From Rhizobium rhizogenes NBRC 13257 (lineage in GTDB: Bacteria; Pseudomonadota; Alphaproteobacteria; Rhizobiales; Rhizobiaceae), in NCBI RefSeq assembly GCF_000696095.1, contig NZ_BAYX01000003.1, forward strand, positions 434,001-498,000: DNA of 64,000 nucleotides. Reading direction: 5' to 3'. Shown here in pieces: positions 44,579 to 53,956 of the stretch; position 1 is the first letter of the stretch; every line of letters begins with the position of its first letter. The notes beneath the pieces were generated by a model. The model did not search any database and had not been told where the DNA came from. It saw only the letters and a program-made list of their open reading frames with translations. A program made the translations under genes and the position numbers.

Positions 44579-45655
44579 TTGCAAGCCAGCACCATCATCA
44601 GGAGTGACCGGGCAGGGGCACTTGTCACGGATTTCGCAGAGCGCTTTCGCGATGTCGCCAATGTCGAGGCTGAGGGCGGAAAAGCTACACTCATTTCCCG
44701 CTATGGCCGCGCCGATCTCACAGCGCAAGGCGACGCAATCTCGATTGCCGTTGCCGCAAAGGATCAAATCGATCTTTGCTATATCAAGATGGTCGTGGCG
44801 GAATATTTCTCTTCGGCCGCGGCCCCTGATGCGGTGCGCTGGTCCGGCGATGGCGAAGCCGAGAGCAGCCTGCCGCCGTTTTTCCGCGAGATGAGGGTCA
44901 TTTCAGCGGAGAACGTGACGCCGCAAATGCGCCGGCTGCGTTTAAGCGGGGCGGAGCTGAACCGCTTCGCCGCCGATGGGCTGCATGTTCGTCTGCTGTT
45001 TCCCCCGAGAGGAGCCAAGCCGGTATGGCCGGCCTTGGGCGCGGACGGCAGGATCGTCTGGCCGGGCGGAGACGACAGGCTTGTGTCGCGTGTCTATACC
45101 ATCCGCTCGCGGGACAGCGAGCGTGGCGAAATCGAGATCGATTTTGCCCTGCACCATCATGAAGACGGTAGAAGCCCCGGCGCCTCCTTTGCGGTGCACG
45201 CGCAACCCGGCGACCTTGTCGGATTGTTCGCGCCGGCCGGTGACGAGATCCCGAAGGCGCAGTCGCTCGTTCTCTGCGGCGACGATACCGCCCTGCCAGC
45301 GATCGCGCGGATATTGGAGGAAATTCCGTCGTCGGTCAGCGCCAGATTGTTCATCGAGATCGACAATCCGGATTGCCGATATGAATTGCGCAGCGGCGAT
45401 AATATCGAGCTCAACTATCTCTACCGGCAAGGTCGGCCGGCGGGAACGACCGGTCTGCTGCCCGAGGCGCTGAGCCACCTCGATGCCGATAGTCTGGGAG
45501 AGGATACGTATTTCTGGGCCGGCTGCGAGTTCGGCGACTTCGTCGAGCTGCGCAAGCTCGCGCGGCGGACCTGGAAGCTGCCACGCGAGCGGCATCTGGT
45601 CGTCGCCTTCTGGCGACGGGGTTTTGCGGAAGGGGAATCGGCAAAGCAGGCCTGA
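44579..45655 (+). CDS. Siderophore-interacting protein (ferric-siderophore reductase) with DUF2218
   Basis: A 358-residue protein with an N-terminal DUF2218-like domain (about 10-100) followed by a SIP/FAD-binding domain ('RRLRLSGAELNRFAADGLHVRLLFPP', 'SRVYTIRSRD', 'GDLVGLFAPAGDEIP') and the NAD(P)-binding C-terminus ('TYFWAGCEFGDFVELRKLARRTWKLPRERHLVVAFWRRG'). It should reduce the imported ferric complex to free iron in the cytoplasm. The start is TTG at 44579 with GGAGAA upstream; there is no ATG nearby in frame downstream of the MFS stop. It completes the siderophore operon. Confidence 0.85.
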   Translation: MQASTIIRSDRAGALVTDFAERFRDVANVEAEGGKATLISRYGRADLTAQGDAISIAVAAKDQIDLCYIKMVVAEYFSSAAAPDAVRWSGDGEAESSLPPFFREMRVISAENVTPQMRRLRLSGAELNRFAADGLHVRLLFPPRGAKPVWPALGADGRIVWPGGDDRLVSRVYTIRSRDSERGEIEIDFALHHHEDGRSPGASFAVHAQPGDLVGLFAPAGDEIPKAQSLVLCGDDTALPAIARILEEIPSSVSARLFIEIDNPDCRYELRSGDNIELNYLYRQGRPAGTTGLLPEALSHLDADSLGEDTYFWAGCEFGDFVELRKLARRTWKLPRERHLVVAFWRRGFAEGESAKQA

Positions 45656-45687
45656 CGGAGGAGCGTCGCTATTGTCAAAGCTCTATC

Positions 45688-46986
45688 TCAAGAGTCCTGA
45701 TGACGGCGCCTTACGCTACGCACGAAAAACCAGACGCTGACGACGATAATCGGCACGGAGATGCCCAGCGCGATCGAAAGCATCGGCTCCACAATATCGT
45801 GGCCTAATCCTTTAGCGGCGTAGTTGATGAGCCCAACGATGTAATAGGAGATCGCAGCCACCGAGAGGCTTTCGACTGTTTGTTGCAACCGGAGCTGAAG
45901 TTTCACTCTTCGATCCATCGATGTGAGCAGTGCCGTGTTCTGCCGTGCAAGTCCCACATCCACCCAGGTCCTTAAGAGCTCCGTAGTTCTCGAAAGCTTG
46001 ATCGACAAGCTTTCCTGGCGCTCCTCGACAGATTTGCAAGTCCGCATCGCCGGAGCGAGCCGACGCTCCAGGAAGGAGCCCAGGGTCTCGCCCGCAATCG
46101 GTTCTTCCCCCAAAGTGGCGATCCGTTCGCTCACGATGAAATCATATGCCGTGCTCGCTCCGAAACGATAGAGCGATTGAGCGGCATTGGCCTGCAGTTC
46201 GGATGCGAGACGAGTGATTTCGGCGAGCATCTCATCCGCATTCTCCCATACCTGGCCCTTCATTCGTTGGGTGACCGCCCCGAGAGCTTCCTCGATCGCG
46301 CGTATTTCGGGCGACAATGATTGGGCGAGCGGCAGCGCCAGCATTGCCAGGGTGCGGTAGGTTTCGATGTCGAGAAGACACTGGACCGTTGCGCCACGAC
46401 CGAGATCGGTTAGGCCTCGATCTATGAGCAGCATGCGGGTGAGGCCATCGCCGTCCTGGCGAAAGTCGGTGGCGACTTCCGCCAATCCGTCGCGAATCCG
46501 GCTGCGGCAGAGGCTGGCGCCGTCGAATGAGGTGAGTGCCGCTTCCGCCTGCGCCCCCTCCGGCCATATCTCCAGCCGGATACCGGAAATGAAGCTTCCC
46601 GGAGCGTGGAAGCTGCCGCCAAAGGGGTGCAACGCAATCGCGGTCCAGGGGGCCGCCATGGCTGGTCCATCCCAAAACCAAGTCGAAAATTCGGTATGGC
46701 GTTCCCAGCGCAAGGTCCCTTGGCCCCATTGCACGGTGCAATGCCTCGATGTTCGATCCGGCACGGACACACCTTGAGAGCGCGCCATAGTCTCGATAGC
46801 CTCATGATGACTTGTCTGGCCGGTCTCCATCAGGAACGCCAATTGGAGGATCACGCGCGGAGACGTTACGGCGACAAAAGGACGTGCATGTATTTCACCG
46901 AGCGCCTGGGCGCGATTTTCTGCCGGTGGGAATGATAGGGAGGCGGTGGACGGCTTCTTGCTCGCGGCCTTTTGCTCTTTCACCAT
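45688..46986 (-). CDS. DUF3422 family membrane protein
   Basis: A 432-residue protein of the DUF3422 family, seen in many proteobacteria but of unknown function. It opens with 'LGEIHARPFVAVTSPRVILQLAFL', has a long helical middle, and ends with two close membrane helices (about 378-398 and 405-425) and a basic tail. The soluble bulk probably faces the cytoplasm. The ATG at 46986 follows directly on the stop of a 36-codon ORF, implying coupled translation. It converges on the siderophore operon and shows no functional tie to it. Confidence 0.75.
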   Translation of the reverse strand: MVKEQKAASKKPSTASLSFPPAENRAQALGEIHARPFVAVTSPRVILQLAFLMETGQTSHHEAIETMARSQGVSVPDRTSRHCTVQWGQGTLRWERHTEFSTWFWDGPAMAAPWTAIALHPFGGSFHAPGSFISGIRLEIWPEGAQAEAALTSFDGASLCRSRIRDGLAEVATDFRQDGDGLTRMLLIDRGLTDLGRGATVQCLLDIETYRTLAMLALPLAQSLSPEIRAIEEALGAVTQRMKGQVWENADEMLAEITRLASELQANAAQSLYRFGASTAYDFIVSERIATLGEEPIAGETLGSFLERRLAPAMRTCKSVEERQESLSIKLSRTTELLRTWVDVGLARQNTALLTSMDRRVKLQLRLQQTVESLSVAAISYYIVGLINYAAKGLGHDIVEPMLSIALGISVPIIVVSVWFFVRSVRRRHQDS

Positions 46987-47097
46987 CTATCTGCGACCTC
47001 CGACCTCATCGATACACCAAGTCAGCAGGGGCTTCGCAATCCTTGACGGCACCCGTGTCCCCTCCAGCTCAAAGAGGGATACGTGTTCGATGAGCAT
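46987..47097 (-). CDS. Small ORF (36 aa) coupled to the DUF3422 gene
   Basis: A 36-codon frame starts at ATG 47097 with GGAAGGTG 7 nt upstream and stops with TAG directly abutting the ATG of the DUF3422 gene. The peptide begins 'MLIEHVSLFELEGTRVP', ends 'EVGGRR', and has no recognisable domain or membrane segment. The strong ribosome-binding site and the stop-start junction suggest a translated leader or a small partner protein. No homologue is known to me. Confidence 0.45.
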   Translation of the reverse strand: MLIEHVSLFELEGTRVPSRIAKPLLTWCIDEVGGRR

Positions 47098-47323
47098 ATA
47101 TTCACCTTCCTTTTCGAGGTTTGAGACTGGTCGAGAGCGGCGCTGTTTTAACAAGGGCAACTTTACATAAGAGGAGCAGGGCGGGCCACAGGCATTCGGC
47201 AATGTTTTTCGGCGTAAGTCATTTAATCTACTATTTTTATAGACTAATTGCGCATTCGATGTTTATGTAACGGTCGCTGATCGTTCCGATCCGGCGTCCG
47301 TTTTTCCATTCCGAGATCCTCCC
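47098..47323. other. Divergent region between DUF3422 and M20 genes
   Basis: This 226-bp divergent stretch holds promoters for both directions. It includes an A+T-rich patch at 47215-47270 with CTAT-tttt-ATAG, but no firm promoter or operator could be assigned. Confidence 0.35.
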
Positions 47324-48526
47324 ATGACCCAATCGAACACCATCACCAACGATGCTCCCGCTCCGAAGGTCATCGAGCGTATCGCGAGCTATGTCCCTGA
47401 ACTCGTTGCGATCCGTCAAGACATTCATACGCATCCGGAGATCGGGTTCGAGGAGGTCAGGACCTCCGGCATCATCGGCGACAAGCTGGCGTCCTGGGGC
47501 ATCGAAGTTCATCGCGGTATCGGCAAGACCGGTGTCGTCGGGCGTCTGGTCGGACGGCATCCGGGCAATCGGTCGGTGGGGCTCAGAGCCGACATGGATG
47601 CGCTGCCGATGCCGGAAGAAACCGGCTTGCCCTATGCTTCCATCTATCCGAACCGCTTTCACGGCTGCGGTCACGATGCCCATACCGCCATTCTCCTCGG
47701 CACCGCGCGTTATCTTGCCGAGACCCGAGATTTCGCCGGCACCGTCATCTTCATCTTTCAGCCAGCGGAGGAAGGTTTGGGCGGTGCCCGTGCGATGATC
47801 GCCGACGGACTGTTCGATCGTTTTCCCGTTGACGAGATCTACGGGCTCCACAATGCAACCTTTCTGGCGCCGGATCATCTGCATGTGACCGCCGGAACGG
47901 TGCTTGCCGGCGCAGACTTCTTCGACGTGACGTTCAAGGGCAAGGGCGCGCATGGTGCTCATCCGGATGCCGGACGTGATCCGATCCCGGCGATCACTGA
48001 GCTTGTCCAGGCGCTTCAGACCATCGTCAGCCGCAACGTCCCGCCGACCGAGCCCGCGGTTTTGTCGGTCACCAAGATAGGGGCCGGCTCGGCCTATAAC
48101 GTGATCCCGGAGACGGCGAGCGTCGGCGGGACGATCCGCGCCTTTTCCGATGGGGTCAGAGAGCTGATCCGCTCCCGGCTCACGACCATCGCCCGGAATG
48201 TTGCGGCCGCCCATGATCTCACGGCCGAAATCGATATCCGCGATATTTTCTCTGTCCTGACCAACCATGCCGAACATGTCGATATCGTCGCCGACATCGG
48301 GCGCGAGGTTCTGGGGCCGACACGGGTTTCGACAGCGCCGAAGCGGGCGATGGGCAGCGAGGATTTCGCGGACTTTTTGTTGCACGCGCCCGGAGCCTTC
48401 TTCACGCTCGGCCATTCCGGCACTGTTCCGGCCCACAATCCCGGCTTCATCGTCGACGACGCCATCCTGCCGGTCGGCGCGACATTGTTCGCCCGCCTCG
48501 TGGAGAGCAGGCTCAAGGCTGCGTGA
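47324..48526 (+). CDS. M20-family amidohydrolase (HipO/AbgB-like)
   Basis: A 400-residue metal-dependent amidohydrolase. 'DIHTHPEIGFEE', the metal ligands in 'GCGHDAHTAILLG', the catalytic Glu pair in 'QPAEEGLGGARAMI' and 'KGAHGAHPDAGRDPI' of the lid domain are intact. The family hydrolyses N-acylated amino acids, hippurate and indole conjugates in the cytoplasm. It stands 196 bp before an ABC binding-protein gene, so it may cleave the amide or peptide imported by that system. Confidence 0.85.
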   Translation: MTQSNTITNDAPAPKVIERIASYVPELVAIRQDIHTHPEIGFEEVRTSGIIGDKLASWGIEVHRGIGKTGVVGRLVGRHPGNRSVGLRADMDALPMPEETGLPYASIYPNRFHGCGHDAHTAILLGTARYLAETRDFAGTVIFIFQPAEEGLGGARAMIADGLFDRFPVDEIYGLHNATFLAPDHLHVTAGTVLAGADFFDVTFKGKGAHGAHPDAGRDPIPAITELVQALQTIVSRNVPPTEPAVLSVTKIGAGSAYNVIPETASVGGTIRAFSDGVRELIRSRLTTIARNVAAAHDLTAEIDIRDIFSVLTNHAEHVDIVADIGREVLGPTRVSTAPKRAMGSEDFADFLLHAPGAFFTLGHSGTVPAHNPGFIVDDAILPVGATLFARLVESRLKAA

Positions 48527-48722
48527 AAGCTCCGAGCGGACCAACGATGCGTGCTGCGTAATGCAGCCTCCAATTGCCCTGAACGGGAATTGCCCGAGGC
48601 CGGGACAGGCTGAAGGTTCATTCTCCGCAGCAACCCAAATATAGCATAGTAATTCCATAAACAATATTGATTGAGCCGGCCGGTGCGATACCCTCTCGAT
48701 ACATTCCAGTTCGAGGCATCAG

Positions 48723-50357
48723 ATGACAATCGCACGTAATTTGAAGACATTGACGCTCTTGGGGTTCGTCTCATTGGCGCTTCCCCAAGCCGCCTTCTCG
48801 GCCGAGGACAATAAGCCGGTCCAGGGTGGGACGCTGATCTATCTGGAGCAGCAAGCCCACACGAATCTTTATCCGCCGGCCGGAGGCTTCTATCCGAACG
48901 GTGGTATCCTGAACCAGATCACCGACAAGCTGACCTATCAAAACCCCAAGACGCTGCAGGTCGAGCCGTGGATCGCCGAGTCCTGGGTCGTCAATGACAG
49001 CGCGACGGAATATACCTTCAAGATCCGCAAGGGCGTCACCTTTTCCGATGGCACGCCGCTTGACGCCAGCGCCGTCGCCAAGAATTACGATACCTTCGGC
49101 CTCGGCAACAAGGAGCTGAAGCAACCGGCTTCCGAAGTCATCAACAACTACGATCACAGCGAAGTCGTCGACCCCTACACCGTGAAGTTCTATTTCAAGA
49201 AGTCGTCACCCGGCTTCCTGCAGGGCACGTCCGTGATCGGCTCCGGCCTTGTTTCGTTGAAGACGCTGGCGCTGCCTTTCGATCAGCTCGGCGACGCGAC
49301 GAAGATCATCGGTTCCGGCCCCTTCGTCGTCGAAAGCGAGACGCTCGGCAAGCAGCTCGCGCTGAAGGCTCGTACGGATTACAATTGGGGGCCAGCCAAG
49401 CTCGAACATCAGGGCAGGGCCTATCTCGACGGCATTAAATACATCATCACTGGCGAGGATAGTGTTCGCATCGGCGCGCTGCTGTCCGGCCAGGCCGACT
49501 TCATCCGCCAGCTCCAGGCCTATGACGAAAAGCAGGTGAGCGACCAGAGTTTCGCGATCTATGCCGCGCCGACGCGCGGCGTGAACGACAGTGTCGCCTT
49601 CCGACCGGACAATCCGTTCGTCGCCGACATCAAGGTCCGCCAAGCGTTGCTGCATGCCACGGATAACAAGGAGATCGTCGAAACGCTGTTTTCGGCGAAT
49701 TATCCGCAGGCAAAGTCGATCATTTCGTCGGCCGCCGCCGGCTATGAGGATCTGTCCTCGAAGCTCACCTATAATCCGGCGCTTGCCGAAAAGCTCCTCG
49801 ACGAAGCCGGCTGGACCAAGGGGTCGGGTGGCGTGCGGCAGAAGGATGGCAAGCCGCTGGCACTCGCCGTCTATGAATCCCTGCCGCAGCCGCAGAACAA
49901 GGCGGTGCTCCAGCTCGTCGCGCAGCAATGGGCCAAGATCGGCGTCAAGCTGCAGGTGCTTGCCGGCACCTCCGGCAATGTGGTGACCGACACTGTCGAT
50001 CCGACAAAGACGCCGCTCGTCGTCGCCGAAGTCGGTCGCGCCGATCCGGATGTCATCAAGAGCCAGTTCTATCCGAAAAACCGCGACGCGCTGTTGCAGA
50101 AGGGCGGGCTCAATTTGAAGGCTACCTTCTTTGACGAAGAGCTGAACGGCATCCTCGAGACCGTCGCCTCTGAGACGGACAGCAGCAAGCGGCTGGCAGC
50201 CGCCAAGGCAGCACAGGAATATCTGCTGGATCAGGCTTATGTCATTCCCTTCTTCGAGGAACCGCAGGTGTTTGCCGGCGCCCCCTATGTGAAGGGGATC
50301 GCTTTTGAGGCCGTCGGCCGGCCGGCATTCTACAGCACCTGGCTCGCCGAGCATTGA
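48723..50357 (+). CDS. Family 5 extracellular solute-binding protein (peptide/opine type)
   Basis: A 544-residue periplasmic binding protein of the DppA/OppA family. A Sec signal peptide (1-27, ending 'AAFSAED') is followed by 'GGTLIYLEQQAHTNLYPPAGGFYPNG', 'WVVNDSATEYTFKIRKGVTFSDGTPLDASAV' and 'VRQALLHATDNKEIVETLF'. GAGGC precedes the ATG at 48723. It is first in an operon with two permeases, a fused ATPase, a monooxygenase and two CMD proteins. Neighbouring oxidoreductases suggest an organosulfur or modified-peptide ligand rather than plain dipeptides (inference). Confidence 0.87.
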   Translation: MTIARNLKTLTLLGFVSLALPQAAFSAEDNKPVQGGTLIYLEQQAHTNLYPPAGGFYPNGGILNQITDKLTYQNPKTLQVEPWIAESWVVNDSATEYTFKIRKGVTFSDGTPLDASAVAKNYDTFGLGNKELKQPASEVINNYDHSEVVDPYTVKFYFKKSSPGFLQGTSVIGSGLVSLKTLALPFDQLGDATKIIGSGPFVVESETLGKQLALKARTDYNWGPAKLEHQGRAYLDGIKYIITGEDSVRIGALLSGQADFIRQLQAYDEKQVSDQSFAIYAAPTRGVNDSVAFRPDNPFVADIKVRQALLHATDNKEIVETLFSANYPQAKSIISSAAAGYEDLSSKLTYNPALAEKLLDEAGWTKGSGGVRQKDGKPLALAVYESLPQPQNKAVLQLVAQQWAKIGVKLQVLAGTSGNVVTDTVDPTKTPLVVAEVGRADPDVIKSQFYPKNRDALLQKGGLNLKATFFDEELNGILETVASETDSSKRLAAAKAAQEYLLDQAYVIPFFEEPQVFAGAPYVKGIAFEAVGRPAFYSTWLAEH

Positions 50358-50366
50358 TGATGGCGT

Positions 50367-50391
50367 TTGGCCCGGCATTTCGCCGGGCCAA
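50367..50391 (+). terminator. Intercistronic stem-loop between binding protein and permease
   Basis: TTGGCCCGGC-atttc-GCCGGGCCAA is a perfect 10-bp GC-rich stem with a 5-nt loop, 9 nt after the binding-protein stop and 26 nt before the permease start. Such stems commonly stabilise the upstream mRNA or attenuate read-through, so that the binding protein is made in excess over the membrane components. Confidence 0.7.
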
Positions 50392-50417
50392 CGTCTGTTG
50401 AAGGCATGGTAATCGGC

Positions 50418-51362
50418 ATGACAAGATACATACTATCGAGGATTGGACAGTCCCTGCTCGTTCTCTGGGCGGCGTTCACCGTATCCTTCGTGCTGCTCCA
50501 GTCGATGCCGGGCGATGCGGTGCTCATCAAATTCCAGAGCCCGGACTATGGGCTCAGCCCAGAACAGCTTGCCGATATCAGGGCTGCCTATGGCGCCGAT
50601 GGATCGATCCTGCAGCAATATGTCCATACGATCTGGAATTTCCTCACCGGTCATTTCGGCTATTCATTACAAGCAGGCGTTGCCGTCAGCACTCTGATCG
50701 CCACCAATCTGCCGTCGACGCTGTTGCTTGCAGGCTTCGGCTTCCTGGTCGCCGCCATTCTGGCCGTCCTCATCGCCGTATTGTCCAATCTCCCAGGGCT
50801 TGCCTGGCTACGCGGTGCCATCCAGTCGCTGCCTTCGCTTTTCATTTCCGTGCCGACCTTCTGGCTCGGCATTATGTTCATTCAGATATTCTCGTTTCGG
50901 TTCCGGCTGGTCCCGGTGATCAATCCGGGACCCTGGGAAGGACTGGTCCTGCCGATCCTCACGGTGGCCGTGCCGATTTCCGCGCCGCTTGCGCAGATCC
51001 TGTTGAAGAATATCGACGAGGTCCTGACGCGCCCCTTCGTGCCGGTGGCGCGCGCCAAGGGTCTTTCGCATATGCAGGTTCTCTGGCGGCATGTCGCCAA
51101 AAACACGCTCCTGCCGGTTCTGACGGTTGCGGGATTGTTGTTAGGACAGTTGATCGCAAGCGCGGTCGTCACCGAAACGGTCTTCGGCCTGAACGGTATC
51201 GGCGGGCTGACGAAACAGGCGGTGGATAGCCAGGACGTTGCCGTGCTGCAAGCGATCGTCGTCATCGCGGCGACAGCCTTCGTCACCATCAATCTCGTCG
51301 TCGATCTGCTCTATCCGGTCCTCGACCCACGCCTCAAGGCGAAGCTGGGAACGACGCGATGA
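50418..51362 (+). CDS. ABC transporter permease (DppB/OppB type)
   Basis: A 314-residue permease starting 'MTRYILSRIGQSLLVLWAAFTVSF', with the family's 'MPGDAVLIKFQSPDYG' loop, about six helices and the EAA motif 'VPVARAKGLSHMQVLWRHVAKNTLLPVLTVAG'. An ATG at 50406 is an alternative start. Its stop overlaps the next permease by 4 nt. With that partner it forms the channel for the binding protein at 48723. Confidence 0.9.
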   Translation: MTRYILSRIGQSLLVLWAAFTVSFVLLQSMPGDAVLIKFQSPDYGLSPEQLADIRAAYGADGSILQQYVHTIWNFLTGHFGYSLQAGVAVSTLIATNLPSTLLLAGFGFLVAAILAVLIAVLSNLPGLAWLRGAIQSLPSLFISVPTFWLGIMFIQIFSFRFRLVPVINPGPWEGLVLPILTVAVPISAPLAQILLKNIDEVLTRPFVPVARAKGLSHMQVLWRHVAKNTLLPVLTVAGLLLGQLIASAVVTETVFGLNGIGGLTKQAVDSQDVAVLQAIVVIAATAFVTINLVVDLLYPVLDPRLKAKLGTTR

Positions 51363-52273
51363 CGATCTTCGAAACCGCTGAACGTCATCATAATACCGAC
51401 GCTGCTGATCCGATTGACAGCGCGCAGGTCACGCCGCTGGACGGCGGTGAAGGGCAGGCCGAGGCGCGCCGCTTCTCGCTACGCATTCAACCCGGCCTCG
51501 TTCTCGCTTGCCTGGTGCTTGCGCTGGTCGTGCTATGGGCGATCTTGCCTGGCGTTTTCACGGTCTATGATCCGGTGCAGGGACTGCCCGGGCAGCATCT
51601 GCGGCCGCCGAGCGCTACGCATCTCCTTGGCACAGATTCACTGGGCCGCGACCTCTATGCCCGTATCGTCTATGGATCGGTGCATTCGCTGTCAGGGGCG
51701 CTTGCCGCCGTCTGCATCGCTCTTGTCGTTGGAACGGCGCTGGGTGTTCTCGCCGGCTCGCTTGGCGGAAGGCTGGAGACCGCCATCATGCGGCTGGTGG
51801 ATGTCATGCTGTCGATTCCGGACCTGCTGCTGTCGCTCAGCATCATCGTCCTGCTCGGCTTCGGCACGGTCAATGCGGCAATCGCAGTCGGCATCACCCT
51901 GATTGCGAAGTTCGCGCGGCTGGTGCGCTCGGAAGTCGTCACCGTGAGGCGAAGCGACTATGTCGAAGCCGCGTTCGGCAGCGGCGGCACTTTCTTCAAG
52001 GTGCTGTGGCGCCACATCCTGCCGAACTCGCTGACCTCGGTCATCGCTTTTGCCGCACTTCAGGCCGGCTGGGCTATTCTTCAGCTCTCGACACTCGGCT
52101 TTCTCGGCTATGGCGCGCCGCCGCCGACGCCGGAATGGGGTCTGCTGATTGCGGAGGGACGCAATTACATCGCGACCGCCTGGTGGCTGACAGCTGCCCC
52201 CGGCATCGTCGTCGTCCTGGTCGTGATCTCCATCAACCGCATCAGCCGGGCAATCGGGAGTGTCAATCGATGA
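51359..52273 (+). CDS. ABC transporter permease (DppC/OppC type)
   Basis: A 304-residue permease with a cytoplasmic leader of about 45 residues, then 'HLLGTDSLGRDLYARIVYGSVHSL', the standard DppC entry loop, and the EAA motif 'VRRSDYVEAAFGSGGTFFKVLWRHILPNSLTSV'. It overlaps both neighbours by 4 nt (ATGA junctions), so all three membrane and ATPase genes are tightly coupled. Confidence 0.9.
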   Translation: MTIFETAERHHNTDAADPIDSAQVTPLDGGEGQAEARRFSLRIQPGLVLACLVLALVVLWAILPGVFTVYDPVQGLPGQHLRPPSATHLLGTDSLGRDLYARIVYGSVHSLSGALAAVCIALVVGTALGVLAGSLGGRLETAIMRLVDVMLSIPDLLLSLSIIVLLGFGTVNAAIAVGITLIAKFARLVRSEVVTVRRSDYVEAAFGSGGTFFKVLWRHILPNSLTSVIAFAALQAGWAILQLSTLGFLGYGAPPPTPEWGLLIAEGRNYIATAWWLTAAPGIVVVLVVISINRISRAIGSVNR

Positions 52274-53952
52274 TGATTTCCGCAGGGAGCACATTAGGTA
52301 AAGCGGCCGTACCCGTTCTGGACGTCTCCGGCCTAACGATCGCCTATCGTGACCGGAGCGGGTCACGTCCGGCCGTTCATGGCATCGATTTCAAGGTGAA
52401 TGCCGGGGAAGTCGTGGCGCTGGTGGGCGAATCCGGCTCCGGCAAGAGCTCGACAGCCCAGGCGCTGATCGGCCTGCTACCCGAGGGCGGCCTTCTGCAG
52501 CAGGGTAGCATCCGGTTGAATGGCCAGGATATTGCTGGCTGGCCGCAAAAGCGGCTGGACGGCATTCGCGGGTCGGTCATCAGCCTCGTTCCGCAGGATC
52601 CGGGTAATTCCCTCAATCCGGTGCGGACGATTGGCGATCAGGTTGCCGAGATCCTTATCATTCATGGCAGGGCGTCCGGGGCTGCCGCCTATCTTCAAGC
52701 GATTGAGTTGCTGGAGCGCGTTGGCCTCAACCAGCCGCGACTTCGCGCGAAACAATATCCGCACGAGCTGTCTGGCGGCATGCGGCAGCGGGTGCTGATC
52801 GCTATCGCTATCGCGCTGAAGCCTTCGCTGATCATCGCCGACGAGCCGACAAGCGCGCTCGACGTCACCGTGCAGAAACACATCCTCGATCTGATCGATG
52901 ACCTGCGCCGGGAATATGGCACGGCCATCCTGCTGGTGACGCACGATCTTGGCGTTGCCGCCGACCGATCAGACCGGCTCGTCGTCTTGCAGCATGGCCG
53001 CATTCAGGAGCAAGGGCGTACTGCCGATATCGTCCGAAATCCGCAGAGCGCCTATACGCGTCGCCTGCTTGCCGATGCGCCGTCCCTGAACGCGCGTGTG
53101 CCCCGCGCCGCGCGCCCGGACACGACGGCGTCCAAGCCGGCTGACGACATCATTGTCGTCGACGGGCTGGTTCAGGATTTTGGTCCCGGCGGCAAAGGGG
53201 GCAGTTTTAGGGCCGTCGACGGTCTGTCCTTCCGCGTCAGACGCGGCACCACGCATGCGATCGTCGGCGAATCCGGCTCCGGCAAGACGACCGCCATACG
53301 CATCGTCTCCGCCTTTCAGAGGCCGACAGCCGGCAAGGTCTTCATCAACGGGATCGACCTGTCGTCGCTGCGCGGCGAGACGCTGCGGCTTTTCCGCAAG
53401 AAGATCCAGCTAGTCTACCAGAATCCCTTCAGCTCGCTTGATCCGCGCCAGACGATTGCGAAGATCGTCGAGGAGCCATTGCTGAATTTCGAGCGGCTGC
53501 CGCAGGCTGATCGACTGGCAAGGGTGACTGCGACGATCGAAAAGGTCGGCCTTCCCGCCGATGTCCTGCAACGGCGGCCGCATGCGCTTTCGGGCGGACA
53601 GCGCCAACGTGTCGCGATTGCCCGCGCGCTGGTGCTCGACCCGGAAATTCTCGTTCTGGACGAGGCGGTCTCCGCGCTCGATGTGACCGTTCAGGCGCAG
53701 ATCCTGTCGCTTCTCGACGAGCTTCAGCGCGAGCTCGGCCTGACCTACCTGTTCGTCTCGCATGATCTTGCCGTGGTCCGGCAGATCTCCGACACGGTCT
53801 CCGTCCTCAACGATGGCAAGCTGGTTGAGGGCGGCCCGATTGACGACGTCTTCGGTAATCCACAGAACGCCTATACGCGCGAGCTGATCGATGCCGTTCC
53901 GGGTAAGAAATTTCCACGGCTTCTCGAGCCCACCCACAGCAATGCAGGATGA
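52270..53952 (+). CDS. Fused dipeptide-type ABC ATPase (DppD-DppF in one chain)
   Basis: A 560-residue protein containing two complete ATPase domains. The first has Walker A 'GESGSGKSSTAQALIGL' (about 48), '[15 protein letters not shown]' and 'LIIADEPTSALD'; the second has 'GESGSGKTTAIRIVSAF' (about 337), 'LSGGQRQRVAIARALVLDPEILVLDEAVSALD'. Both nucleotide sites look active. In Dpp/Opp systems these are usually two genes; the fusion is common in rhizobia. The ATG at 52270 overlaps the permease stop, with a second ATG directly after. Confidence 0.92.
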   Translation: MMISAGSTLGKAAVPVLDVSGLTIAYRDRSGSRPAVHGIDFKVNAGEVVALVGESGSGKSSTAQALIGLLPEGGLLQQGSIRLNGQDIAGWPQKRLDGIRGSVISLVPQDPGNSLNPVRTIGDQVAEILIIHGRASGAAAYLQAIELLERVGLNQPRLRAKQYPHELSGGMRQRVLIAIAIALKPSLIIADEPTSALDVTVQKHILDLIDDLRREYGTAILLVTHDLGVAADRSDRLVVLQHGRIQEQGRTADIVRNPQSAYTRRLLADAPSLNARVPRAARPDTTASKPADDIIVVDGLVQDFGPGGKGGSFRAVDGLSFRVRRGTTHAIVGESGSGKTTAIRIVSAFQRPTAGKVFINGIDLSSLRGETLRLFRKKIQLVYQNPFSSLDPRQTIAKIVEEPLLNFERLPQADRLARVTATIEKVGLPADVLQRRPHALSGGQRQRVAIARALVLDPEILVLDEAVSALDVTVQAQILSLLDELQRELGLTYLFVSHDLAVVRQISDTVSVLNDGKLVEGGPIDDVFGNPQNAYTRELIDAVPGKKFPRLLEPTHSNAG

Positions 53953-53956
53953 TCCC

